Part shown: positions 10,640 to 22,907 of the stretch, piece after piece | How the letters are laid out: every line of letters begins with the position of its first letter | How positions within the stretch are numbered: position 1 is the first letter of the stretch | Assembly: GCA_030068075.1 (NCBI GenBank) | Contig: CM057833.1 | Location: forward strand, 44,907,587-44,971,586 | Source of the DNA: Paguma larvata | Taxonomy: Eukaryota; Chordata; Mammalia; Carnivora; Viverridae | Reading direction: 5' to 3' | Length of the DNA stretch: 64,000 bases | The notes under the pieces: generated by a model | Told to the model about the DNA's origin: nothing | Seen by the model: the letters and a program-made list of their open reading frames with translations, nothing else | Databases searched by the model: none | Translations under genes and position numbers: made by a program

Positions 10640-12115
10640 CCCAAACAATGCTTGCTGAATTAACAATATGTACGTATCTAAATTTCCTTTTAGCTGTCCA
10701 CAGAAAATGATTAAGAGGATTAGGCATAACTCAACCCATATCCCTGCTCGGAGATGTTAAAAACTGTACTGGTAACTCAAAAGGCTCTGTGGCTGTTATC
10801 GATTTGAGGCACAGACTTTAAGTGCAGAGACGCAACCCTTCTCCTGTGAAACTCAGCTATCTCCCGGGGTTGCCCTGTGGCATGTTCAGGTAACATTTGG
10901 TGTTTTACAAACACCAGAGCGCTATAAGATACTAAATTGAGCACTCCAGGCACTCAGCAAAAGAAAGGGTTAAAAAAATGGGATGTCAAACTACTTTGTC
11001 TTCTTACATTTGTGCAAAATTAAAATGACTCTCTGCAGAATCCAATTTGGATAAGCCCATGTCAATACTACTGATACAAGCCATCACTAATGACAAGATT
11101 GATAGCTCAGGAGGGCCGGTCATTTCATGTTCACTGTGCATCATGCTTAATTTGCCAAAAGGAGTTTGTGTGTATAATTAATGCGCTTTTCTTCCCGGCT
11201 TCGTCTAGAAACATGTAAAGGGTCTCTAGGGAGTTCTGTAAGTTAGAAACAATTAATAAAATAAAACCACTTAATTAAAGAGAATAATTGGAGCCTATTT
11301 TATACCCGAAAATGGAGGAATAAAAAATCACTTTGGAAACACATTGTTCAAAGATTGCTGAGTTTTAAAAGAAAGAACAATGTGTAGATGGAACATACAT
11401 GAGTCATGATAGTGGACTGATTTCCCAGGCCCTTTGTCCTGGAATGATTTAAATCCAATGGACCTGACGTGTACACAAAATGCAAGATGAGTGACCGTAC
11501 AACGGCAAGTGCCTTTCTTGTGTACAAAAACTTCATTTCTTCCATTATCATTCATTATCCCAATGTGCATTTAGAGCACCTTTTCTTTACCCACTGAAGG
11601 GACCCTTCAGCAAAAAGCAGCCACTTTCCCCCTGTCTCCCAGAAACACCTAGTCTAGTCAGGAAAAGAGAAAAGTCCCCACACAACTAAAATGCAGAGGG
11701 ACCAGCACTACCTGGTAGCAGAGGTCACCATGGAATAGTGAGAGAGACCTCCCAAAGCAGCCTCAAAGAAACAAAGCTTTCAGAGTTCCTGAGTTCTCCG
11801 AAAGAAATGAGCGTTTATCAGCATAGGAAGAAAAATATGCAGCTACACGTATAACATCATGTACTAAGTCACAGACATGTGAAAGTACGCACTGTTATGG
11901 CAAATTACATAAAACTCAGCAGGTCCCAAGAACCGAGTGTATGTTTCAGAGCAGAAAGACATGATGTTAGAAACCGGATGGGGAAAGAGCATGTACATGA
12001 AATCAGAAAGACAAGTTCAAATCACATAATCATGCTATCCTGCATGTATGCAGCATCTCCACGCTTTAGTTTTCTCTGGAATAAAAACGGAGTTCTAGGA
12101 ACACTCAGAAGGTAC
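10640..12115. other. Unique sequence, no gene seen
   Basis: I recognise no interspersed repeat and no coding gene here. The part at 10985-11340 is AT-rich with several TAATTA/TTAATT cores (see findings). A perfect 8-bp hairpin with a 3-base loop lies at 10898-10916. Confidence 0.5.
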
Positions 12116-12119
12116 ACAG

Positions 12120-12500
12120 AACTATGGTTCCCAACTATGTGTGTCCCTCCCAATGAGATGTGTATTCACCCATGCCCTTTGCACCTCAACGGAGATGAAG
12201 AATATTCTCCCCCGCCATTGTCGAGTCTGGGCATGTGACTAGCTTTGGCCAATGGAACAGGAGTGGACGTAATGTGCAGAAACTTTAAATGCACTATGTT
12301 ATTTGGTTCCAACTTTGTATTTCAGACCTCCACCATGAGGACCACATGGCTCACGGGAGATGCTCCCAGAGCCTGAGTTCCTAAAATTAAAAGACTCTTG
12401 GAAAAGAGCTGAGCAGAGCTGCGAACAGCTTGGAAAACTACTGAAATGTGGGGGTGGCTTGTTATCAAAGCAAAAGATCACCAATACATAGATAAATGAA
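12120..12500 (+). mobile_element. Old LTR-like repeat (MaLR/ERVL-type), noncoding
   Basis: The text 'gcatgtgactagctttggccaatgg' followed by 'gtggacgtaatgtgcagaaact' and 'aggaccacatggctc' resembles a common old mammalian LTR. There is no coding content. The right end and the family are uncertain. Confidence 0.45.
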
Positions 12501-12799
12501 CAACTTATAGGATAAGAGGAAGCCACGCAGGTAACGATACAATAATCAGAGAAAAGCCATGATAAATATATGCATGGGATAGCAGTGAAGAACCAATAAT
12601 ATAAGTAAAGACACTTGTCCCGTATTAGGCAGTTAATCAATGCTTGATTCCTTCACCTTGGACCTTGCAGAAAGCAGCAACGGTCTCAGAGTTCAGCAAT
12701 TATAATGAAGGTCACGCCAAAGCATGAATACATTAATTTGCTCCATATTAGATACCTGCCATCAGAATTAATTGGACATATTCTGGCACGGCTCTCATA

Positions 12800-12962
12800 C
12801 TTACTTACCGTGGCCAAGTCTCTCTGTACCTCTATTCTCTCATCTGTAAAATGGACAGAGTAGCTCTGTATCTACCTTAAACAGCAGTTCTCATCATTAT
12901 ATTAATCTATGTGGAGTCCTTAAAAGAAAGCCTAACATCATATGTGCTCAATAAATGTATAA
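12800..12962 (+). repeat. MIR SINE relic
   Basis: The blocks 'ggccaagtctctctgtacctc', 'ctcatctgtaaaatggacag' and an end 'gtgctcaataaatgtat' match plus-strand MIR. Confidence 0.75.
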
Positions 12963-12964
12963 GC

Positions 12965-13810
12965 CAGTCAGCATTTATGATTCCTAACATTCAATAACTA
13001 ATATAAAACCTACTGCAATTTACTAAGGTGGGGGGCATCATACCTACACTTCCTCAATGACATCAACTACAACACACAGTTTATGTTTAACTAACTGATG
13101 ACCCATCCAAAACATATGTATGCCCACGCACACAAACGCACAAACACATGCGTGCCACACACGTGCAATCCTTTATCTTTTCCTGTTACAGTGTCTATCA
13201 CCAACTCTGAATAAGTGATATGAGAAGCTGTTTCCAAGTTCTTTGAAACCTTTCAGTGAAAAGACACAGTGATGAAATGTTTGGACTGAGCACAGTGTAA
13301 CTCACAAGATAGGTTACTATTTTTTCTTTCTTTGGTAAATATCCTTACAGTGAATTTCCAATGTGATTTCACAACTTCAAAATATTTGGTCAGGTCATTA
13401 AAGAGCAATCACTATGAGCTTTTGAAAGTTTATTCATTCATAAGCAAAGTGGATCTATTTCCTTGTCTTTAAATGGTGGGTTGCCATCAGTTTGTTGTGC
13501 TAATGACTTTAACATCAAAGTCAGCCTTCTTAAACTTTTGGAGGTGACACTCCCCTCTTTGAGACTGATGAAAACCTTGGACACTCCCTCCAGAGAAATG
13601 CATACCAAGAATTCAGAATCCCAGCCACATTCTCCCTTGTGGCGAAACAGAGGATGAGATGGCCAGGGTCGGTGACGGAAAAGGTATGTGGAAAGGGGGG
13701 CACCTGTAATATACAACAGTTCCTGATTGAAAGTAGGACAGATGGAGGCCCAAACAGGTCTCTCCCAGAACAAGTTTCCAAATGCCCTGTTTAACGGGGA
13801 TCGGTGGGCC
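12965..13810. other. Unique sequence, no gene seen
   Basis: It includes a short imperfect (CA)-rich patch at about 13120-13165 (cacgcacacaaacgcacaaa). Open frames of up to 124 codons on the minus strand (13438-13812) overlap frames on both strands and show no recognisable domain, so they are not called as genes. Confidence 0.45.
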
Positions 13811-13814
13811 AACC

Positions 13815-13965
13815 ATGCCTCAATTTTTAGTGTTCAATTTCCTCATAAAATGGGGGTAGAAGAGGGCTCCCACCACAGTGGTGGTATGCAAACTAATGAG
13901 ATGATCCATGGACAGTGCTTGGCACACTATAAGCTCTTCGTAACTGTCAGCTACTGCTTCCATGT
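13815..13965 (+). repeat. MIR SINE relic
   Basis: It has 'caatttcctcataaaatggggg', 'aatgagatgatccatggaca' and 'gtgcttggcacactataag', the 3' half of MIR. Confidence 0.7.
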
Positions 13966-14060
13966 CTGGGTGCAGACACTGAGGCCCGAAAGAGGAACAA
14001 GTTGCCCAAGGTTGCACGGCTCGTCAGTGGCACAGTGGGATGAGAGGCCGAAGGGCTTCA
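13966..14060 (-). repeat. MIR SINE relic, opposite orientation
   Basis: The blocks 'gacactgaggcccgaaagagg' and 'caagttgcccaaggttgcacgg' are MIR in reverse complement. They lie directly against the plus-strand MIR to the left, giving a head-to-head pair. Confidence 0.65.
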
Positions 14061-14259
14061 GGAAGAGAGTTTCCAAGTGAGCCAAACGCTGGAGTTAACA
14101 AACCAGGGCATCTAGAAATAAGTGCTCAAATCAGCTGATATTTGTTTGTGGCTCATCTGTTCCCCTGCACCAGCTGCTCCAAACTTTCAGACGTGTCTCA
14201 GCACGGCACAGAATCACCCCATCCTATATTCATCCCATCAGCCTCAAATCTAATTTCAG

Positions 14260-14496
14260 GGGCGCCTGGGTGGCTCAGTCAGTTGAGTGGCCGACTTCGG
14301 CTCAGGTCATGATCTCACGGTCTGTGAGTTCGAGCCCCGCGTCCGGCTCTGTGCTGCCGGCTCAGAACCTGGAGCCTGCTTCGGATTCTGTGTCTTCCTC
14401 TCTCTCTGCACTTCCCCTGCTCATGCTCTATCTCTATGTCTCTCAAAAATAAATAAAAACGTTAAAAAAAATAAAAAAAAGAAAACCTTTAAAAAA
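14260..14496 (+). mobile_element. CAN-SINE, felid type, young
   Basis: This is a near-consensus copy, with head GGGGCGCCTGGGTGGCTCAG, full body, CT-rich middle and AAAAATAAATAAAAACG plus an A-rich tail. A perfect 14-bp target-site duplication (aaatctaatttcag) sits at 14246-14259 and 14497-14510. Confidence 0.97.
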
Positions 14497-14984
14497 AAAT
14501 CTAATTTCAGTCCTTGAGAGTTTTTTTTTTAAAGGGGGCCTAAAATTGAATATCCATCCCTATTTATAGTAAAAGGACATTTCCTAAGAAAGTGCCTTGT
14601 AAGGATTCAGATCCTATTTCCTCAGCAGTTTTCCCGCTGGCCATTTTGGGTCTATTTTGATTCCTTTCCTGATTGAAATATGTCTCAGAGGCACCCACTG
14701 CCGAAGGGAGGAGAAGCTTCTCAGCAGGTCTATAGCCACGGGGTGTACCCAGGGCCAGCATTAATGGGACAGGGCCCGAGAGAAGCCAGCACCACCCCAG
14801 CTTTGGAGATGGGAAGAAAATCATCTCAATAGCAAATGCCAAGTATATTTCTAGGAGAGTATTGAAGAGTTAGCCCAAATCCAGATTCCAAAATTATCAC
14901 ATCAGTAGCATAGGAAATTGTTTGAAATCAAAAGACAAACTATCAAACATGTGGTCTAGTCACAGCGATGAGTCAAACTGGGAC

Positions 14985-15115
14985 AAGAGACCTTGGTTAC
15001 CGGCCCTACGCTGACATTTCCTAGCTGGGAAACCTCGGGAATCTCCCCTACTCTCTTGAGCTCTTATTTGTAAAACAGCTAGACAGAGACAAGATATCAG
15101 ACTAAATGGTCTCTA
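14985..15115 (+). repeat. MIR-like relic
   Basis: The text 'ctagctgggaaacctcggga' and 'gctcttatttgtaaaacagc' follows MIR order, diverged. Confidence 0.5.
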
Positions 15116-15129
15116 AAGACTTTTTCAGC

Positions 15130-15860
15130 TTAAGAATCAAAGTGATAGAAGAATATTTATAGTAATATATTTCAAACTGGACAAAAGTGGAAACCAGCCA
15201 AATGCCTCCCATTACTAGAGGAGATAAAGGGATACTCTTAAAATAGAATACTACACAGAAATAAAAATAAACTATATGTATGTGTATCAATGTCAAGCAA
15301 TCTTGACAACTAAAAGTATGGGGCACCTGGGTGGCTCAGTTGGTTAAGCATTCAACTCTTGATTTCGGCTCAGGTCATGACCTCACGGTTTATGGGTCTG
15401 AGCCCCCCATCGGGCTCTGTGCAGACAGTGCAGAGCCTACTTGGGATCCTCTCTCCCTCTCTTTCCCTCTCTCTCCCTCAAAATAAATAAACTTAAAAAA
15501 TATATAATGAGAATCAAAGGCACAAGAATATTGTATAGTATGATTCTATTTATATAAAGTTCAAAAGCAGACAAAGTGAAATTGTTTGGGGATACCTAAA
15601 GAAAGGTATTAAGAAATTTATTAACATGAAATTCAGGCTAACAGCTATCTGGGGAAGGGTGGAAAGGGGGATACTGTCAAGAAGGAGACCTTAGGAAGAC
15701 TCCAGAGACCCATGAAATTGTATTTTGTGGACTAAGGAGTGGATACCTTGATTTTTTATTTTATGTTTATTTTTATTATTATTCATTGATTGTACCCATA
15801 AGGGTCATAAACTCTTCTGAGCATATTCTATGTATCACAATAAAAAACAGGTCTTAAAAG
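15130..15860 (+). mobile_element. Old L1 3' fragment, split by a SINE
   Basis: The left part (15130-15319) carries 'aaccagccaaatgcctcccat' and 'aaatagaatactacacagaaat', the late ORF2/3' junction of L1M elements. The right part (from about 15516) carries 'tagtatgattctatttatataaagt', 'tatctggggaagggtgg' and an end 'cacaataaaaaac'. No usable reading frame survives. Confidence 0.75.
15320..15515 (+). mobile_element. CAN-SINE, older subfamily
   Basis: The head ggggcacctgggtggctcag is followed by 'caactcttgatttcggctcagg', a body form seen in older carnivore SINEs. The CT-rich part is short and the tail is aaaataaataaact. It interrupts an L1 fragment. Confidence 0.92.
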
Positions 15861-16289
15861 GCCCTGAGGTTTTAATGAAAAAGGAGTACTGCATTCCAAC
15901 CAAATACATGATACGCTGTTAAACCCTATAACCACATGACAACGTAGGTCATATTGCCTTCAGTTTGCAGACAAGGAAACTGTGGTTTTGAGCAGTTCAG
16001 TAAAGAGGAATGACAACAAGTCAGATGAGGTCTCTTTGACCGCAAGGTCCATGCACTCCCTGCCGCACCAGGCTTTGGGTAGACAAGGGGAGGAAAATCA
16101 CTTTCTCCAGGTTGTCCAGGAACTTATAACTAAAAGGGGAGGAGTCCAGAATCTGGCCCTGAAGTTCAGCTTCCTTCCAGCATGCCTGGCTAAGTTCTAT
16201 AAAATGCAAGCAAGGAGAAACCGGTATTTACATGCTAGTTCCAAAAATATATATATACTAAGCCTTTTCAGTTTATCTATCCCCTTTTG

Positions 16290-16860
16290 ATCTGGTTTGC
16301 ATGAGGCCCGGAAATTTATCTCATACGTATAGCAATGGAAAGGTGTACAAAAAGATAGGACTATACTAATATGGTTGTCTGCATATAATTTTCATATCCA
16401 AATGTGCCCTGCTCTTTGAAAGATCAATTTTTCTCCAAGGACACTATGTGCAAAAATGTGCAAACATGTTCCTGCTTTCCTTCTCCCAGCCCCAAATAGC
16501 AAAATGGCGTTACTCCGTTTTCTGATACCCATGGCTTTTCTAATTTAAACAGTGTTATTGTCTCTGCTGTTTATGAGTTTGTTTCCCATCTCAAGTAACT
16601 TCAACCCACACATAAGCTACATAAATGTGTCTCTTTCCATTTTTTTCCATTACTCTTAATTAGGTAGTAAAATACAATCCACCTACGTGAACAAGATGGG
16701 TAAAAGAAAGTAATAGCTAAATGCATTTTTCATTTCACACATAACGATTTGTAAGCAGACAGTCAGAAAGTCCCCTGAAGCTAACCACACAGTGCTTCCC
16801 CCGATGATGGAGGGTTTCGTTGTTTACATCCATCACTGAGCGTCAGAGCTGAAAGGGATG
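16290..16860. other. Unique sequence, no gene seen
   Basis: I recognise no repeat or gene here. An L2-like 3' end trace (cacacagcagcggctcatca) follows at about 16880-16930. Confidence 0.4.
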
Positions 16861-16959
16861 CCAGGAATCTACCCGTTATCTGGCACACTGTGTGGCACAC
16901 AGCAGCGGCTCATCAAATGTTTGAGAAGTAAAGAATAATAGCTCATAATTATAGGAGCC

Positions 16960-17200
16960 AATACATATAGAAAAAGCTTATATGTCAGATACTACTTTAA
17001 GCATTATACCTATGTAAATTAACTCATATTTAATTCTTTACAGTAATCTCGAAACATTGGTATTGTTATTATTCTTACCTCAAAGATGGAAAACCGAGGC
17101 TGAAAATTATTATAGAACTTGCCCAACATTACACAGCTGGGGAACAACAGAGCTGGGACTAGGCTGTTGGCTTTGGCGTCTGTGTTCTTAGCCCCTGTGT
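16960..17200 (-). repeat. MIR SINE relic
   Basis: The order 'taagcattatacctatgtaaatt', 'ctcaaagatggaaaaccgagg', 'acttgcccaacattacacagc' is reverse-complement MIR. Confidence 0.78.
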
Positions 17201-17814
17201 TACTCTAAAGATCTCAGGGAAGAGATGGGAAGAATGTAGCCCAGAAATGTAAAATGACAATATAAAGGTCACACAGAGTGGTACTGTGGAAAATAGCCAG
17301 AGTCTAAGAGTCTGAAAGACAGTTTCCCATCAGAGCTAGGTGCCTTCCTCATCAGGGGACCCAAGAAACACATATTTCCAGAAAGCTGCTGGGGTTGGGT
17401 GCCTGTGATCCGGAGACTGTAGGACTGGTGTCAGTCTTGTGTTTGCATATTTCTAGCCCCTCCTCTGGAAAACGAAGCCAGTAACATCCACTCAGCAGAC
17501 TGCAGTGAGAATCACTTCAGAGCATCAGGAAACGCTCCCCAAGTGGCACTATCTAAAGAAACCATGGAAGTTCAAGTCTAAGTATCATGCCATGTATTTG
17601 CCTACTCACTGAACATAGGCAAACTTACCCAGGAGGTATGTCTGCTTCGCACAGATCTAGCAAGAGGTTTATATTGGAAACACACAAGGAGCAAGGTCCC
17701 ACATAGGGGGGTGGGAGATCACTAAGCAGGGAGTAAAATGATGTCACTTAGGAATCTACAAAATTAAATACTACCTCTGCTCCACTGTGCCAGAAAATGC
17801 CCAAAAGAATTAAC
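17201..17814. other. Unique sequence, no gene seen
   Basis: I see no recognisable repeat and no coding region in this stretch. Confidence 0.4.
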
Positions 17815-18010
17815 TCAAATTGAGGCAGTATTGCTTAATGGTTAAAGCTTGGCTGATGGCGCTCCACAGATCTGGCGTTGTGCCCTGTCTCATCTCCTTG
17901 CTAGTTGGGTAATGTGTACAAGGCCTTGACTTTCCCCACCCTTGCTACAATTGCTGTGAAGACTTATCACAATGGCTGGCACAGACACAGAGCTTAATCG
18001 GTGGGAGTAA
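17815..18010 (+). repeat. MIR SINE relic
   Basis: It carries the MIR 5' end 'cagtattgcttaatggttaaagc', then 'cttgctagttgggtaatgtg' and 'atggctggcacagacacag'. Confidence 0.75.
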
Positions 18011-18099
18011 AAACCCAACAAACCATGGGATGAGGGACAGACAAGAAAGAGATCCAACCCTCCCTCTGGAGTTGGTACTGAGATGATACAAATTATTTT

Positions 18100-18120
18100 A
18101 AAAAAAAAAAAAAAAAAAAA
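18100..18120 (+). repeat. Poly-A tract, 21 bases
   Basis: An uninterrupted run of 21 A follows aattatttt. I do not recognise a retroelement directly upstream. Confidence 0.95.
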
Positions 18121-18299
18121 CTGAAAAGCCAGAAAAATACATTTTTTCCTCTACACGCCCAAGTGCTTAATATTCTTAATAAACGCTTTCCTTTTTCATA
18201 GTTTACCCATTCACCATGAACAGAAAACTTGTGTATGAGAGATAGAGGAGTGATGCGCACGTACGTCCCCATGAGTGGGCCTGCAAAGTGAACACAGAG

Positions 18300-18545
18300 G
18301 AAATCTTATTTGCACAACCACCATTTATACGGTGTACTCCCCTGTATTGATTGTTATCGGCCCACTGAATTCTCAGAACAGTCCTGCACTCCCAGAGGCA
18401 GTACAGGGTCCAAGCCTAGGCTCTGGATTTGGGCTTGGGATGAAATGAAGGTTCTGCTCCCAGGAAGTCCATCCAGCTAAGTGGTTCTGGAGCCGGGTCT
18501 TGAATCAAGGCCTGTGTTCTTCCATGTTTTAGCACCATGCTAAGC
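18300..18545 (-). repeat. MIR-like relic
   Basis: The stretch 'gaattctcagaacagtcctgca' through 'ggagccgggtcttgaatcaagg' follows reverse-complement MIR order. Confidence 0.5.
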
Positions 18546-18589
18546 CCTCTTTCCAGGCATTCTCCCTGGCTCAGCATTTGATCTCAGCC

Positions 18590-18865
18590 CCTGTGATGAA
18601 CACCGTCCCATCTGCAGTGACCGATGACTATCATATTCCTCCCTGTCACCTCACTGACAGGACAGGTTTCACTGACAGCCCCCAGTCACAGCCCCATCAC
18701 ACCGTCTTCTTACCTCTACCTCTATGCTCGGCAAGCACCGTCTGCTCACCAAAACGTGAGCCCCAGAGGGCAGAGATCGTGCCCTGCCGACTGCTAAGTC
18801 CAGTTACCAAACACACAGCAGCTGCTTAGGAAATGTCAGCTGATAAGTGAAGGAATGAGTACCAT
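18590..18865 (+). repeat. L2 3' region
   Basis: The text 'cgtgagccccagagggcagagatcg' and the end 'cagctgcttaggaaatgtcag…gaatgag' match the L2 3' end. The preceding C/T-rich part fits the upstream L2 sequence. Confidence 0.55.
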
Positions 18866-19189
18866 CAGGAGAGGGCATGATCGAATCACAAGAAAGCTGC
18901 ATGTTTTAAGCAAAAGGATAGCTGAACAGGAAGAACACCTGTATTCAAGTGCAGATGTGCTGAACACTGGCTTTAAAATTTTTTTTCTACAGCACAATAA
19001 CCCTTCTCTGGACTTCTGTTTACTCACGAAGTAAAACAACACGGTTGCACTTGTCTATTTCTCAGTCGCCATAGCCAGGTCCAGTGCTTTGCGGTTCAGG
19101 AAAACCATCACTTACCTGTGCATGTAAATCTAGGTCTAATCTTATTGGGAGGGGGTGGAAAATGATTGAAAGAGAGAGAGATTTAAAAG

Positions 19190-19320
19190 ACAAGAAGAAA
19201 TCTTTGACCTTGGAGAAGTCATTTAATCTCCCAATGAGATCCAGTTTCCTCATCTGTAAATCGAGAAGGTTGAACCAGGTCATTTCTACCATCTTTCGTG
19301 ACTTTAACTGAAGTGCCCTT
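19190..19320 (+). repeat. MIR relic, 3' part
   Basis: The blocks 'ccttggagaagtcatttaatctccc' and 'agtttcctcatctgtaaatcg' are diagnostic of MIR. Confidence 0.7.
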
Positions 19321-20139
19321 TAATTCCACTTTCCTCTGCAAGCTTTCAAATCCTGACCTAGAAATCCACTGTACCTTGTAAATGTTTTTTATGGTCCTTT
19401 TAAAATTCACACTATTGTAGTGGTCAAAAGCCTAGAGAATGAATTTAAATCTCAAGTTTTTAAAAGTGACTTCGAATACCTTCCAATGACACTAAACTTT
19501 TGTGCTGTTTCAGCATAAATCTTGGGAAGGATTGCTATCCTCTGACTTTTTATAACTTTGAATGCAGGCTTACAGAGCAGAGCCATCCAGGTAAGACTGG
19601 TCATAGCTCTGGCAGGGCAGCCACAGGAGTTTGGGGAATAAAAAGCAGCTACACATACAACTATGAGGATTGGGGATACATAAAATACAATCATTCATCC
19701 CCCACTGACTCAGAACATTCTCCCTCCTGCCAGTGGATTCAGAAGACCCAATGTGCCTCCTCAGACCTGGACACCTCGCATATCAAAGGTGAACTTCAAA
19801 GGAGCCAATATAAACAGGCCTAGTGGGATGCCCATTTGTGGACCATCCCATATCCAACAGCAAACAGTTGTAATCACCACAAAAATGCACCTCTCGTGGC
19901 ATACGACCATGGATGTCCTGTTAATTCATCATTTTAATATACTTTTTATATCCAGGAAGCCATCTACCTATATCTACTGAAATGTCTCCTATGTCCCCAT
20001 TGTTCAGATGCTAGGGTAGAAAAGAATAACAAAGACTCTCAGTCTTTTTTATGTAAATACACAAATATATATATAATATTTATGAACATACATAAAAGCA
20101 TACATTTATGGAAGCTAAATACACATTTCATGACAGCTA

Positions 20140-20290
20140 ATTGGTTTCTCTCATTCATCCAACAAATACTTACTGGGGGCCTATGACTCGGCTCCAAGTT
20201 CCAGGCTACGGGGATACAAAAAACAGCCCTGCCCTCCCCTGACATCCTAGAGGCGAAGTCATTATGTGAACAAGCATTTATCACAGTGAG
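20140..20290 (-). repeat. L2-like 3' fragment
   Basis: The text 'cattcatccaacaaatacttactgggggcc' through 'ctgccctcccctgacatcct' is the reverse complement of the L2 3' end. Confidence 0.65.
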
Positions 20291-20382
20291 GTTGGCCTTT
20301 GCCTCTTGTTTTAGACACTCAAGAGATTCACGTCCTTCTGTATTTAGAGTGCTGAAGGGCCTTGACTGAACACATTTTAAGG

Positions 20383-20565
20383 CAGTGATTCTCAATCAGG
20401 GTCTCTTTTACTCCCCAGGGGACAACATCTGAAGACACTTTGGGTTTGTTACAAGCGGTGGAAGGAGGGGCTACTGGCATCTACAGGGTAGATACCGCTA
20501 ACCATCCTGCAATGCACCACATGTCAATGGGACTGAAACTGAGAAATCCTAAGGTGTGTTTGACT
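20383..20565 (+). mobile_element. hAT/Charlie nonautonomous DNA transposon (MER5-type)
   Basis: It starts with 'cagtgattctcaatcagggtctc' and carries 'ccaggggacaacatctgaagac', 'gctactggcatctacagggtag' and 'catcctgcaatgcacc', ending near 'ctgagaaatcct'. This is the layout of the MER5-type element. It is noncoding. Confidence 0.75.
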
Positions 20566-22905
20566 ACTCTAAAAGTAATATGGTTAAACTTGAAAAATCA
20601 GGGATATTTATAGAATTGGAAACATTTAGAAGCCTGTGGTTAAGTTTAAAAGAATCTAAAGAATGGAAGAAAAACTATTCAACTGAATTTGCATGAAAAT
20701 AATAAACATTTGCAGGAATCCATTAATGTTTGCTTTACCCAGGAGGAAATTCAGGGACATTTACAAATTATGACAATTTCTTTATATATGCCATAAAATG
20801 GTGTGTTTAATATCTCCCAAGTCACCTGGGGGAGAACGGTGCTTGAGTCTGCCTTTGGTTTTCCACCTTGTGGGACCCACTGTTTAAGACCTCACATCTC
20901 CCACTTACAAGAAGAACTTATCTCCAGAAAGACACATGGGCCCTGAGGCCTAATTCAAGGTTTGAGGAAGGCTGTAACTCAGGCATCAGACAATCAATAT
21001 TCCAATTTGGAATTTAGCACTTTGGAGACAGAATGTTCAGAAACACACATAAAGGATCTGCTTATGATTGAGGCCCAACTCATATTTATAATATAATCAC
21101 CTAATAAAAACGGTAATGACCTCCGGCTGACTTTACACAGCATGCTTTGGCACACAAGCTCCATAAAAGGATTTTCACAGACCTTGCCTTCAAGAAAATA
21201 CATCTAAGTTCCTGTTTTTTCCTATGAAGACTAAAGAGCCCAGACAAAAATATCATTTTGCTTTCAGAGTGCCCACATACACAGTACGTATAGGAGATTA
21301 TCTTGTAATAATATGATAATGTCCTCAAGAACTCTTTCTGCTTATACATGCGACCTTTAAGATGAATCTATAGCACACTTTTTGGTTCATCCTCTCTACA
21401 AGCAAACAATGATCTCTCTCCCCTTCCATGGCTACCTTAAAAAAATCAATCAAAACACCCTCTGACTGACATACGCAACTGCTAGTTATGTTTGCTCACC
21501 CCTCTGTGTCCTCCGACCAGCTTCCACGACCCCTTAAGATACTCTACAGTGATAAAATTTTAACAACACCTAACTGGGCTGATATGTCAAGTGAGCAGCT
21601 AAGGGCACATAAAGGATGAAAGTGTGTGTGTACATGTTTCTATATGTGCACACGTGCACCCATGTACATGTAACGGAAGCAGTCCTGGTACGACCCTCAA
21701 CCCCTCAGTGAAAAGTATTTGTATTTCAAGGAAAATGAAAGAGAACAGAGCACAGCAGCTACAAGTGCAAAGTGGGGTGCAGGAGTGTGAGGAGACTGCA
21801 ACCACGTAAGTTTCTGTACCTCCCAACTGCCTATGCTCTACTTTTCTTACCAATGATCTATTTTTTCTACCTCTGAAAATTACTTCCTGAAACTATTGGC
21901 AGAAGTGGATGAAAAGAAACAAGGAATTGCAAATTCTGGCCCAAGCAGAATAAATCACAGAGGGTAGCTCCCTCTGACCACTGATATAGGCATGAACATA
22001 TTTCAAGAACATCATCTCTAGGTTCTTATAAAATTCAAGTTCATTTTTTTCCTATTGCAAATTACGTATCTATGGCACCATTCTGAAACACAGATCAGAA
22101 GATACTTAAAGGATTATTAAAAAAGAATTGGATATAATTTTTCCAACCTTATTTCAGACCCCTCCAGGAAGCATATCCCAAAGGGACAAAAGCCAGTAAA
22201 ATTCTTGATTGCACAGCTTTTCTATGGTACACCCAGGGAGATAGGTCCCTTTGTTGGAATCTGAATTTGCTGATACAGGCATGCTAAGTGTGCTTGTGAC
22301 AAATTAAAACATACAAGCCAACCAACCAGCAAACAAACAAAAAAACCCTTCGTTTTAAGAGTAAACATTTGTTGAATAAATGAACAAATGGATTATTTTA
22401 TGATCGATGATAAGGCTAAATGTTTTAGCAGGAAAGTAAACAAGAAAAGAATAAACAAAAAAGTCTTAGGAATGGATAAGCATTTTTATCAGAAGCTATT
22501 ATAATATAGATGGCCTAAAAGGACACAGTTTCATAATTTCAAAGCCTTCACTGATAAATCAAGAACATGTAAACCTTTATTAATTTCTAGTAGGCTTCTT
22601 TTTAAGGAAGGTATTATCTCTTGCCTGGAAAGTAAGTTTTGGTAGAAGTGAACGATCTTACAAATTACCATGTTACTAATATTTGACACACAGGAAATTT
22701 ATCCCAGAGTAAATCACCTTTCCAATTATGCTCAATAAATTCAGATTTGCATTATTTGGAAATCAAAAATGAAATCTTTAAGTTGCAAAGAGCTTAGAGA
22801 CCGAGTCCCTAGACCTAGTCGATTGCTTCCTCAGGCTTGGCCCACTCAACACTCTGCCTCCCCTCTCAGATGGGACAGCTTGGCCCAATCCCAAGCCTCT
22901 GTCTG
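20566..22905. other. Mostly unique sequence, no gene seen
   Basis: I recognise no clear repeat over 2.3 kb apart from a GT/AC-rich patch at about 21622-21672. The largest open frames are about 80 codons with no domain. No exon can be supported. Confidence 0.45.
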
Positions 22906-22907
22906 GG

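Noticed and set aside
10898..10916. Perfect 8-bp hairpin with 3-base loop (tggtgttt / aaacacca)
   Set aside because: Short hairpins like this are expected by chance in 64 kb. There is no T-run or RNA-gene context.
14260..14340. tRNA-like A and B boxes at SINE heads, here and in the other CAN-SINEs
   Set aside because: These are the tRNA-Lys-derived heads of SINEs. No cloverleaf with a proper acceptor stem and anticodon loop is preserved, so no tRNA gene is called.
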